Of a DNA stretch of 64,000 bases, positions 17,420 through 25,525 are shown piece after piece. The DNA comes from Phycisphaerae bacterium (GTDB lineage: Bacteria; Planctomycetota; Phycisphaerae; UBA1845; PWPN01): the NCBI GenBank assembly GCA_030372985.1, contig JAUCQB010000180.1:1-64000 (forward strand), in the 5' to 3' direction. Under the pieces are notes generated by a model that worked only from the letters and a program-made list of their open reading frames with translations, was not told the DNA's origin and searched no databases. How positions within the stretch are numbered: the first letter of the stretch is position 1; each line of letters starts with the position of its first letter. The translations under genes and the position numbers were made by a program.

Positions 17420-20400
17420 GTGCCCAGAGAGACGGCCAAAGAGGGCAGCAGACGACCCCTCGCTGCGGCTCGCTTGACCATGGAAAGGCCAGACACATTG
17501 GCAAGAACCGCCTCACTGGTTGGGACTGTGCTGTTGATCTCGCTGGTGACGGCGTTCCCGCTGCACGGCCAGCCGCGTCCGCTTCTCCCGGTTGATGACG
17601 CCCAGGCAGAAAGCACCCTCCAGCCGGCCGGAGTTGTCCTTACCCAACCTGAGATCTTCGCCAGCTACGTCTATCTGCGGCCGCAGCACGACGGCACGCA
17701 GGTCTTGCAGTTCCACGGCGACTTTTCTCTGCAGGTGGGCGCCCGAGAACTCAAGAGCCAGGAAGCCGTGGTCTGGATGCAGCGCAGTCAATGGGAGGGA
17801 CAGAGCTTCTATCACTACGAGGTTTTTCTCTCTCGCCACGCACAGGTGCGGGACTCGGCGGACACAATCACCTCCGGTCCGACTCTCTTCGTTACATTCA
17901 ATGCGAGCAAGCCTGTCGAAATCCATAATGACGTCCACACGACCGAATCGCCGGAGGAGACCAAACTCTTTCAAGAAGCGTCGAGAATCCGTCTCTCGGT
18001 GCGTGCTGCCGGCGCTGCTGCCACTCAGCCCGCCGAGATGGAGGTCGTATCCGCGGAGAGTGCCCAGCAGGCACCTGACCTCAAGCCTCGACCCATCGTT
18101 CACGTCCGCGGAGACAACCTCGAAGCTGACCAGCGAGCGGGCATTGTGACCGTCATCGGGAATGTCTACGTCTCACAAGGCTTGGCCGACAGCAAGGAAG
18201 TGATGGAGCTTCAGACCGACGCGGCAGTCCTTTTCCTGGCTCGCCAACCGTCCGGGCAGCCGACGGACAGCGTTGCGCCTGGTCTGCAAGTCATGCCGGC
18301 CGAGCGAACCGGGCGTACCCCCGAACAAATGTCAGCCTCGCTCGGCTTTGGCGAAGGTATTGGCGCGCAAGTCTCGGGTGTCTATCTCCAGGGGAACGTT
18401 GTTCTCTCCCGCGGCGACCGCCGCATCCGAGCCACGGAACTGTATTATGACTTCGAGAACGACCGGGCCCTGATTCTCGATGCGGTCATGTGGACGACGA
18501 TTCCGGACCGCGAGATCCCCATCTATGTGCGAGCCCGGCAGGTTCGACAGCTTTCGACAACCGACTTTGTCGCCAAGAACGCGGTGATCAGTACCAGCGA
18601 GTTCCACACACCGCACCTGCATCTGGGGGCCAGCCAGGTCAAGCTCACGGATACCACCTTTCGCGACGAGTCCGGCCAGATCGCCGGGGTGCAGGCAGGT
18701 AAGTTCCAGATGCGGGATGCCACGTTGAACCTTGAGGGCATCCCCATCGCCTACTGGCCGTATGTCGCCGGCGACTTTCGGCGAAGCGAGACTTCCATCC
18801 ACAACGTACGGACCGCCTACAGCGATGACTTCGGGGCCACCTTCGAGTCGAAATGGTACCTGTTCAACCTTCTCGGCATCGAGAAGCCGGACGGCGTGGA
18901 CGGCATTCTCCGACTGGACTACTACAGCAAGCGAGGGCCCGGCGTCGGCATCGATCTCGACTACGAGCTTGAGAATGCCTACGGTCTGATCCGCAGCTAC
19001 TACATTTACGACGACGGCGAAGACAACCTCGGGCCATACCGCGATGGGACCTTTGAGGACCCCAACCGCGACCGGGCCCTGATCCGACACCGGCAGATCC
19101 TGCCCGACGGCTGGGAGCTGACACTCGAGGCTTCGCACATCAGTGACCGCAATTTCCTCGAGGAGTACTTCCGGCCCGAGTTTGAGGAGGGCAAGGAACA
19201 GGAAACGCTGCTTTATCTCAAGAAACAGCAGGACAACTGGGCTTTTACCGCCCTCGCACAATGGCGGATACTCGATTTCCTCACGCAAACGGAGCATCTG
19301 CCTGACCTGGGATTCCACTGGGTCGGCCAGCCGCTGGCCAATATCATCAACTACTACAACGAGTCGCATCTGGGTCTTGTCCGGTATCGCGCGGATGAAG
19401 GCCGGCTCTTCGAGTACGACCGCAGGTTTGACAACACCGAGTCGACCGACATGACCTTCCGCGGCGAGACGCGCAACGAGATCGACATGCCGATCAAGCT
19501 GACGGGAATCAACCTCAACGTCGTTCCATTTGCCACGGGGCGGGCGGGATATTGGGACGGCAGCCCGCAGGAAGGCTCCGTCGACCGCCTGTTCGGCATG
19601 GCGGGCGTGCGGGCGGGAACGCAGTTCTGGAGGCTTTTTGAAAACGCCGTGTCCGAGATCCTTGACGTCAACGGCGTCCGTCACGTGATCAGGCCTGAGG
19701 TGACCGCCTGGGGCAGCACCAGCAACCGCGACAGCTACGAGCTGACACCTTTCGATCACGGCATCGAGGACATCGACGATTTCTACGGCACGTCAATCGC
19801 CCTGCGACAGCGCTGGCAGACCAAACGCGGTGGCCCGGGTACTCCCGGCAGCGAGGGTGAATGGCGGAAGGTGGACTGGATCGTCCTGGATATCGAGCTC
19901 AACCTCTTCGGCAACAGCCCGCTTTATGAGTTGCCGATCGGCCGGTATTACGCCGTGCGACCGGAGGATAGTGTCGCCCGCAACCATGTGCGCACCGACT
20001 TCCTCTATCGCATCAGCGATACGACCAGCATCCTGTCGGACTCCAATTTCGACCTGACAGACGGAGACATGGACCTGTTCAATCTCTCCTACGCCGTCGA
20101 GCGGTCGCCGCGGTTTTCTTATTTCGTCGGATATCGACGGATCAAGGATACCGATTCGGAACTGATCGGCGCCGGGGCGAACTACGGGATCAGCACCAAG
20201 TATCGTCTGGCGGTCCGCGCGTACTACGACATCGAGCGGAGCCACACCGACATGTTCGATATCAGCATCATCCGCAAGTGGCCGAGATGGTACAGCGCTC
20301 TCACGCTCCAGGTCGACAGGCTGGAAGACACCTTTGGGGTGGGACTGTCCGTATGGCCCGAGGGCGCACCGCAAATGGCCCTCGGGTCGCGGCGATACAC

Positions 20401-20440
20401 CAGCCTGTCGGAGTCCACCGGCATCAAGCCCGAGGAATGA
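17420..20440 (+). CDS. lptD: LPS-assembly outer-membrane protein LptD (OstA)
   Basis: A 1006-aa protein from GTG 17420 (AGGGA 4 bases upstream). ATG 17480 (986 aa) is an alternative that places the signal peptide (RTASLVGTVLLISLVTAFPLHG) closer to the N-terminus. Three OstA-type beta-jellyroll segments seem to occur: about 85-130 (LQFHGDFSLQVGARELKSQEAVVW), about 225-280 (VRGDNLEADQRAGIVTVIGNVYV) and about 325-370 (GNVVLSRGDRRIRATELYYDFE). The LptD beta-barrel fills about 450-1006, with many alternating aromatic strands and YRISDTTSIL-like repeats. LptD inserts LPS into the outer leaflet. With the heptosyltransferase it shows this organism makes LPS. Cysteines for the E. coli-type disulphides are not evident. 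Confidence 0.88.
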   Translation: MPRETAKEGSRRPLAAARLTMERPDTLARTASLVGTVLLISLVTAFPLHGQPRPLLPVDDAQAESTLQPAGVVLTQPEIFASYVYLRPQHDGTQVLQFHGDFSLQVGARELKSQEAVVWMQRSQWEGQSFYHYEVFLSRHAQVRDSADTITSGPTLFVTFNASKPVEIHNDVHTTESPEETKLFQEASRIRLSVRAAGAAATQPAEMEVVSAESAQQAPDLKPRPIVHVRGDNLEADQRAGIVTVIGNVYVSQGLADSKEVMELQTDAAVLFLARQPSGQPTDSVAPGLQVMPAERTGRTPEQMSASLGFGEGIGAQVSGVYLQGNVVLSRGDRRIRATELYYDFENDRALILDAVMWTTIPDREIPIYVRARQVRQLSTTDFVAKNAVISTSEFHTPHLHLGASQVKLTDTTFRDESGQIAGVQAGKFQMRDATLNLEGIPIAYWPYVAGDFRRSETSIHNVRTAYSDDFGATFESKWYLFNLLGIEKPDGVDGILRLDYYSKRGPGVGIDLDYELENAYGLIRSYYIYDDGEDNLGPYRDGTFEDPNRDRALIRHRQILPDGWELTLEASHISDRNFLEEYFRPEFEEGKEQETLLYLKKQQDNWAFTALAQWRILDFLTQTEHLPDLGFHWVGQPLANIINYYNESHLGLVRYRADEGRLFEYDRRFDNTESTDMTFRGETRNEIDMPIKLTGINLNVVPFATGRAGYWDGSPQEGSVDRLFGMAGVRAGTQFWRLFENAVSEILDVNGVRHVIRPEVTAWGSTSNRDSYELTPFDHGIEDIDDFYGTSIALRQRWQTKRGGPGTPGSEGEWRKVDWIVLDIELNLFGNSPLYELPIGRYYAVRPEDSVARNHVRTDFLYRISDTTSILSDSNFDLTDGDMDLFNLSYAVERSPRFSYFVGYRRIKDTDSELIGAGANYGISTKYRLAVRAYYDIERSHTDMFDISIIRKWPRWYSALTLQVDRLEDTFGVGLSVWPEGAPQMALGSRRYTSLSESTGIKPEE

Positions 20441-20625
20441 CGTTCCCTTGTCCCCAAGCAGAAAAGACCGGCGGTGGCCGGACGCCTCCCCCGTCCTGGA
20501 CATGCGGCTTGGTGCCTGGGGAGCCAGCACCGGCAGCGCAGAAGAAAACAGCAGTCCGCGCAGCGACGGCTCATGCGACTCGACATAACGAGGAATACCG
20601 CGGAACAGCGGCTTGTGGGATCGGC

Positions 20626-20859
20626 TCAGGAAGCCGGCGCTGCGGAAGCGTCGGTAGCTCCTTCGGCAGCCTCTTCCTTCTTCTTGGCCTTCTTACCGAC
20701 CTTGACGCTCCGATTGGCTACTTTCGGCAGGCCGAAAACGCTCTTGCCTTCCTCCCAGGACTCCGCCTCCTTGAGCTTGGCGAGGCGCTCATCGCGGGTC
20801 AGGACGTTACGATGACGGCTCAGGCCGCCGGCAACCTTCAATGACGGATCAAGCGACAT
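20626..20859 (-). CDS. PVC-superphylum small basic signature protein
   Basis: A 77-aa basic protein beginning MSLDPSLKVAGGLSRHRNVL, then TRDERLAKLKE and the block WEEGKSVFGLPKVANRSVKV, with a Lys-rich and Ala/Glu-rich C-terminus. This is the small basic protein family (TIGR04137-type) conserved across Planctomycetes, Verrucomicrobia, Chlamydiae and relatives and proposed as a PVC signature. Its molecular role is unknown; the charge and universal retention suggest nucleic-acid or ribosome association (inference). It stands alone between the LptD gene and the SPOR-like gene, convergent with the former. It is the strongest taxonomic marker in this window. Confidence 0.93.
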   Translation of the reverse strand: MSLDPSLKVAGGLSRHRNVLTRDERLAKLKEAESWEEGKSVFGLPKVANRSVKVGKKAKKKEEAAEGATDASAAPAS

Positions 20860-20952
20860 ACAATTCGGTCTCCCATTCGCCCGGCATCGGGACGAACCGA
20901 CTAATATACCACATACCGGCCTTCCGGCAAAGGGGGGGGTGAACGACGACCG

Positions 20953-22008
20953 TCAGTCTTTCTGCTTTCGCAGTTCAGGCTTGTCAAAGGCGTAGTATCG
21001 GAATCGCTGCTCGGAACGGCAATCCTGACGGTACGCAGGGCTCAGATTCTTCAGCTTGGCCTCAAGTGCCAGGCGCTTGGCCTTATGGTCTGTGTTGCTC
21101 AGGTCGAAACCTTCCGCGCTCACCAGCGACAGCCAGTCGCCGCCGTCATCGATGGCTGTCTCTATGCCTTTGCTGGACAACCACTTATGAGCATGAAGGG
21201 CGTCGTCTAGATGCTCAGGCCTGAATCGCACGATGTACAGGTAGTTGAGTCCTGTCACACGAACGGACTTGGGGACCGCACTGTTGTCGGCGCCTGGGGT
21301 ACTGGCGGATGGCGGAGCCGCAGGAGGTTTTGCCGATCCGGCCCCGGCGTTTGGCTGAACAGCAGGGGTAGCCCTTCCGGAGCCACTGGCCGCAGGCCGC
21401 ACGATTGGAGGGCTGGCATTGCCCTTGGCCAATTCAGCACGAGGAGTCACAGCCTTGGCCGGCTTACCGGCGTCCAGCACCGTTGAGTCCCGCTCCTGCT
21501 CCTGCAGGGCAGCCAGATCGTCCTCCTTCGGCGAACCACTCCTCTTGTCCTTACCGAGTTGATAGGCACCAATGACGGCGACAAGCAGAACGCCGAAAGC
21601 AACGCTAAGACTGATGGGATTCAACGAGAACTGAATTCGCCCCCTGTCCAAACCGACGACAAGGCGCCTTGAACCTGCAGTCCTGGAACCACTATGACTT
21701 GCGACGGCTGCAGGACCGTGTTCGGGCCTGGCTACCGCGGACGTCACCGGCGGCGGGGGCTGAACCTGCGGGCTCGGAGGAACAGGAGTCCTCTCTTGGG
21801 CTGGTGGCCTGTCGAATTGTGGAACCAACTTGATGATTCGCTCTCGATCGGCCGTCTTGGGCTCGGGCTGACCTGCCGGCGGGTAGTTTGGACTGCTGGC
21901 CTTGTTTCCCCGCCACCATTTCGGAAGCGGGAACCGGCTTGAACCGCCCTGCAATTGCCGAGGCTCGATAACCTCGAACAGGGCCGGCGCTCTCTTCGAT
22001 TTTCCCAC
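20953..22008 (-). CDS. Single-pass membrane protein with SPOR-like C-terminal domain
   Basis: A 351-aa protein from the GTG at 22008 (GAGGG about 9 bases upstream). The frame stays open to 22401, but that stretch runs into the divergent esterase gene and lacks protein-like sequence. The N-terminus GKSKRAPALFEVIEPRQL and the motif PLPKWWRG recur in planctomycete SPOR-type proteins. A Pro-rich linker leads to one membrane helix (about 175-193, LSVAFGVLLVAVIGAYQLG). A second Pro/Ala linker leads to a C-terminal domain (about 275-345, LNYLYIVRFRPEHLDDALHAHKWLSSKGIETAI) with the alternating pattern of SPOR or sporulation-related repeats that bind denuded peptidoglycan. Function is inferred from architecture only. 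Confidence 0.7.
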   Translation of the reverse strand: MGKSKRAPALFEVIEPRQLQGGSSRFPLPKWWRGNKASSPNYPPAGQPEPKTADRERIIKLVPQFDRPPAQERTPVPPSPQVQPPPPVTSAVARPEHGPAAVASHSGSRTAGSRRLVVGLDRGRIQFSLNPISLSVAFGVLLVAVIGAYQLGKDKRSGSPKEDDLAALQEQERDSTVLDAGKPAKAVTPRAELAKGNASPPIVRPAASGSGRATPAVQPNAGAGSAKPPAAPPSASTPGADNSAVPKSVRVTGLNYLYIVRFRPEHLDDALHAHKWLSSKGIETAIDDGGDWLSLVSAEGFDLSNTDHKAKRLALEAKLKNLSPAYRQDCRSEQRFRYYAFDKPELRKQKD

Positions 22009-22230
22009 GTCAGTGACCCTCGATTGGCTTGCCGCGTGCTTGCCTCGCACAGTTTCGTCAAACGCATACAATAGCCTTTTTGGGAGCGGATTCAAGGGAT
22101 TACTCGAGCTTTTTGACAATCGGCGCTGAATTGCAGCGGCAACCCTCGATTCTGCCTCGCGTGTTGATAAATCCCGTTCAAAGCTGATAATCCGAACCCC
22201 GGCGACGCACTCACACCTGGAGGAACGGCG

Positions 22231-23256
22231 GTGAACGGCAAGAAATGCGCCCTGACGACAGCGTGCCTCACGACGGTATTCGCGATCATGCCGGGTTCCG
22301 GCGGCTGCACATTGCCCGGCCGCTGGGCAGGTCCCGGTCGACTCGTTGAGACCCGCGAACCGTTGTTCCAGCGGCCCTATCTGGTGTACTTGCCAAGCCA
22401 CTACGGCCAGCAGGAGCGATGGCCATTGGTGATGACCTGCCCCGGCGACGGCCCGTTCGAGAGTCCTCGTCGCCAGATCGACGAATGGAAACGGCTGGCA
22501 GAGAAAGAGGGATTTCTTCTGGCCGCTCCGGATCTGAAGCGGCGCAAAGGCCTCGGTGCCGAGAAGCTTTCTGCAGGGCAGATCATCGCGGAGGACGAAG
22601 GGTTCCTTCTCTCAGCGCTGCGGAGTATCCGCGGGGCACACACCATCGACGAGACACGGGTTTTTCTTGCCGGGAGCGGAACGGGCGCCTTTCCTGCCCT
22701 GTATGTCGGTCTTCGCCACCCGGATATCTGGCGCGCGATCTGCGTGCGGCAACCGTCTTTTGACGCCGCTCAGCTCGATCCGTGCGTGCCGTTCGTGGAC
22801 CCATACCAGCCGATCCAGGTGCTGTACGCGAGGGGCGACCTCATCGGCAAGAAGAAAGCCGAAGCCTGCGTCACCTGGCTTCAAGACCACGATCTGAACC
22901 TGACAATCATCGAGGAGCCGGGCGCTCATCGCCGCGATCCCGGTGCCGTGTTCCGTTTTGTCAGCGAGGTCGTCCGGCAGCAGCCGTGGATTCGCATTCA
23001 CCTCCGCGATGACGCCAGGAACGACATGGCCATCAGCCTGGCGGCCAAGATGTCATTCGAGCCAAAGAGGGTGAGATGGGATTTCGGCGACGGCAACAGT
23101 TCGACCGAATGGTCACCCTCCCACGAATTCAGCCAGCCCGGGCGATATACCGTGAAGCTGTCTGTCTGGTCGTCGGGCGGCAAGCGGCATGCGCGGCAGG
23201 TTGAGGTACGAATCCCTCGAATTCGGCTGGGAGCCACGCAGCCCGCGACCCGTTAA
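22231..23256 (+). CDS. Esterase-like alpha/beta-hydrolase lipoprotein with PKD domain, nucleophile replaced
   Basis: A 341-aa protein from the GTG at 22231 (GGAGG 7 bases upstream). The leader ends in a lipobox-like GSGGC26, so it is a likely lipoprotein. Residues about 40-250 show the alpha/beta-hydrolase fold of PHB-depolymerase-like esterases: YLVYLPSHYG, the strand VFLAG, Asp203 (YARGDL) and His233 (PGAHRRD). The nucleophile elbow reads G-S-G-T-G (148-152): Gly150 occupies the position of the catalytic Ser in G-x-S-x-G. Thus it may be inactive, or use Ser149. A PKD beta-sandwich (about 258-328, VRWDFGDGNS ... GRYTVKLSVW) ends the protein and probably binds carbohydrate or other surface polymers. 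Confidence 0.82.
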   Translation: MNGKKCALTTACLTTVFAIMPGSGGCTLPGRWAGPGRLVETREPLFQRPYLVYLPSHYGQQERWPLVMTCPGDGPFESPRRQIDEWKRLAEKEGFLLAAPDLKRRKGLGAEKLSAGQIIAEDEGFLLSALRSIRGAHTIDETRVFLAGSGTGAFPALYVGLRHPDIWRAICVRQPSFDAAQLDPCVPFVDPYQPIQVLYARGDLIGKKKAEACVTWLQDHDLNLTIIEEPGAHRRDPGAVFRFVSEVVRQQPWIRIHLRDDARNDMAISLAAKMSFEPKRVRWDFGDGNSSTEWSPSHEFSQPGRYTVKLSVWSSGGKRHARQVEVRIPRIRLGATQPATR

Positions 23257-23313
23257 AGAGCCGACCAACTGCTGTGTATCGAGCTGGCGACAGGCACGAG
23301 TTGAGCGACGGTG

Positions 23314-24129
23314 TCACGCTCGCCATCCGTGGCCGCTGTATGCCGCCTTGTCTTGCAGGCGATCCCGCACCTGAACCAGGATTCGCTCGACCATCAGCCG
23401 CACCGCTTCTTCTCCGAACTCCGCCGAGGCCTCCTGGACCGGTTTGCTGGTATGCACGCCGACAAGCGGCTCTTTGGGATCGGACGGCAGTTCGCTCATG
23501 TCGATCAGGCCAGGCTCCAAGGCCAGCACGAGGCTGGTCTCCCAGTAACCCGCATGGTCACCGGCTTCAGGATAGACGTCTCTGACCAGTTCGTAGCCGG
23601 TGAAGGCCCAGGTGATGCTCCACCGACGCCGATTGTTCCACCTGGCCTGGTGAAACTGGGCACAAGCGGCCCGTGCATGGTCCAACAGCGGGTAATGCCC
23701 TGCCGCAACCACCAGAACCTCAAACCCCAGGCTCTGCATCTGGCACAGGCAATGGAAGAGAAGCCGCTGGCAGTTGTCGTACTGTTGTTGTGGCGTGAAA
23801 CGCATGTAGCCCGGAGCGAAGTTCTGCCGAGGCAGCTTCATCGCCTCCAGAATTCGATCACGATCGTCGGCGTTTGCCTCCATCAGCCCTTCCTCGCGGC
23901 TCTCGCCGTAGTACAAGGGTGGGAAAACCAGGCCACCCCCCGCCCGGGCGCAGCGGATGGCCAACTGGTGGATCTTCAGAGCGTCCAGGCCGATGGGGTT
24001 GTGACGCCCGTGCCATTCGATCGTGCCGATCGGAAGATAGGCCACCGGGCAAGCCTCACGTGCGGCTACGATCTGCGCCGGGCGAAGGCGTTCGTAGCGA
24101 ACTTCGTTTTCGTTCAGACTCGCACTCAT
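23314..24129 (-). CDS. Creatininase family metal-dependent amidohydrolase
   Basis: A 271-aa protein from the ATG at 24129 (AGGAG 8 bases upstream). The metal-binding signature is visible as GTIEWHGRHNPIGLDALK, with Glu38, His40 and Asp49, corresponding to the E-x-H and D ligands of creatininase. A second block, VAAGHYPLLDH, replaces the usual GHGGN. HAGYWETSLVL keeps the conserved Glu. Members hydrolyse cyclic amides (creatinine, FAPy intermediates, mycofactocin precursor), so the substrate cannot be assigned. It is convergent with the PKD lipoprotein and divergent from the transglutaminase-like gene. The GHYPL change suggests a non-creatinine substrate. Confidence 0.85.
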   Translation of the reverse strand: MSASLNENEVRYERLRPAQIVAAREACPVAYLPIGTIEWHGRHNPIGLDALKIHQLAIRCARAGGGLVFPPLYYGESREEGLMEANADDRDRILEAMKLPRQNFAPGYMRFTPQQQYDNCQRLLFHCLCQMQSLGFEVLVVAAGHYPLLDHARAACAQFHQARWNNRRRWSITWAFTGYELVRDVYPEAGDHAGYWETSLVLALEPGLIDMSELPSDPKEPLVGVHTSKPVQEASAEFGEEAVRLMVERILVQVRDRLQDKAAYSGHGWRA

Positions 24130-24338
24130 GAGCGAACTCCTGCGTGGCTCGAAGCCGGCGGAGACAGAAAAAGCGGGCAGTCCGGATGGGAGCAGCAGCC
24201 CTGGACGATCGCTTTGCCGGTTGGGGCTTCGCACCCCCACGGCCACCTCGGTCGCCTCTCAGGCCTCCGGGTTCACAAGAAACCGGGACTGTGCTAGAGT
24301 CTGTCGCATTCGACAGCCTCGTGCAAGGGAACAGTGAT

Positions 24339-25190
24339 ATGGCGATCCTTGGCCGGCGACTGGAACGTGCACCCTTCTGGATCCGGTGGCCCGTCAAGTG
24401 GGCCGTGTTCGGAGTCGTTCTCCTCCTGGTCTGCTACCCCTATCCGCCTCTGCTCCGCCGCCATTTGCAGCACCTCAGGCGGATCGACGAGCTCCCCGAC
24501 CCGAATGAGCCTTTGCTGCAACCCCTGCTGCGCGAACTGGACGAACACCTGGCGGCCAGGGGCGTAACCACTTCCGCTCCTGCAGAGTGGCTCCGGCAAG
24601 TGCAAATCTTCGTCAACCGGCGAATCCCGTACGAGTACGACTGGGACTCGTGGGGCGTCGTCGACTACCTGCCGACCTTGTCAGAGATCATCCGGCAGGG
24701 CAAGGAGGACTGCGACGGCCGGGCGGTGGTCGCCGCTGCGCTGATCCGGGCAAGACTCGGGGACGCCCAACTGGTCGGATCCTCCGCCCACATGTGGGTC
24801 TCCAGCCCCCTCGGTGACACGATGGGGCCCCGGGGCAGGCCGGCAATGACCTCTTCGGCGGAAGGCATGCGCATTCGGTGGCTGGAATTCATGAATCTCG
24901 CCGAATTCGCGGTCGGCGTCGCCCTTTTCCCCATCCCTCGCGAGGCGATCATCGTCCTGACAGCGTGGCTTCTCCTCCTACCCGCGGAGGTCCGAAAGTC
25001 CCAGGCATTGTTATGCCTGTTCCTGCTGATCCAGGCCTGGGTCCTGCTGCGACTGTCTGGCAGCAACCTCGCTGAGCCCAGTCACTGGGGAGCCCGCTGG
25101 GCCCTGCTCAACGTCGTGGCGGCATTTCTCGTCGTGGGTCTGGCTCCCCGGTTCTTCAGCAAAGATACCGGCCGGTCGGTTTCTTCTTAG
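24339..25190 (+). CDS. Membrane-bound transglutaminase-like protein
   Basis: A 283-aa protein from the ATG at 24339 with AAGGGA 8 bases upstream; the longer frame overlaps the divergent gene. A membrane helix lies at about 20-38 (KWAVFGVVLLLVCYPYPPLL). A transglutaminase-like core at about 85-155 has Cys125 (GKEDCDGRAVV) and His151 (SAHMWVS); the third, acidic residue is not obvious. Two or more helices occur at about 200-270 (IIVLTAWLLLLP and ALLNVVAAFLVVGLAP). Such proteins may act as cysteine proteases or cross-linkers in the periplasm. Related membrane-bound transglutaminase-domain proteins are common in planctomycetes, but the role is unknown. Confidence 0.75.
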   Translation: MAILGRRLERAPFWIRWPVKWAVFGVVLLLVCYPYPPLLRRHLQHLRRIDELPDPNEPLLQPLLRELDEHLAARGVTTSAPAEWLRQVQIFVNRRIPYEYDWDSWGVVDYLPTLSEIIRQGKEDCDGRAVVAAALIRARLGDAQLVGSSAHMWVSSPLGDTMGPRGRPAMTSSAEGMRIRWLEFMNLAEFAVGVALFPIPREAIIVLTAWLLLLPAEVRKSQALLCLFLLIQAWVLLRLSGSNLAEPSHWGARWALLNVVAAFLVVGLAPRFFSKDTGRSVSS

Positions 25191-25525
25191 TTCGCTCTCA
25201 GTGCTTCTAAGCTCAGTCACGCCAAGTCTTGGCCGGATCATATCCTCTTGTGCGAGAAGATCTTACGCTCATAACCGTCGGCCTGTTGTCGGTCGTGGCG
25301 AATGGGCGGTTGTTCGTCAGATGCTCCCAAGATTCCTCCCTGGTCAAACCGGGCGAAACTGAGATAATGAGCGATCGGGGGAATCTGGGCGTGGGCGGCA
25401 ACGACGTTCCGCGTCGCACGGGACTTTGCGGGTCCGGACGTCGGGAGGCGAAACAAACACCTGCCTGCGACGACCATATAGAGATGATGGGTACTGAGAA
25501 TGGGCTCTTTCAGGAGAGGCATGCC
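25191..25525 (+). other. Leader region upstream of the SppA gene
   Basis: A 335-base stretch with an open but non-protein-like frame continuous with SppA. GATAAT near 25363 could be a -10 box, with only a weak TGGTCA 16 bases upstream. I see no RNA gene, repeat or alternative coding region. Confidence 0.45.

Noticed and set aside
22009-22401. N-terminal extension of the SPOR-like gene
   Set aside because: The extra 131 codons lack a ribosome site, overlap the divergent esterase gene, and start before the family-typical LFEVIEP block.
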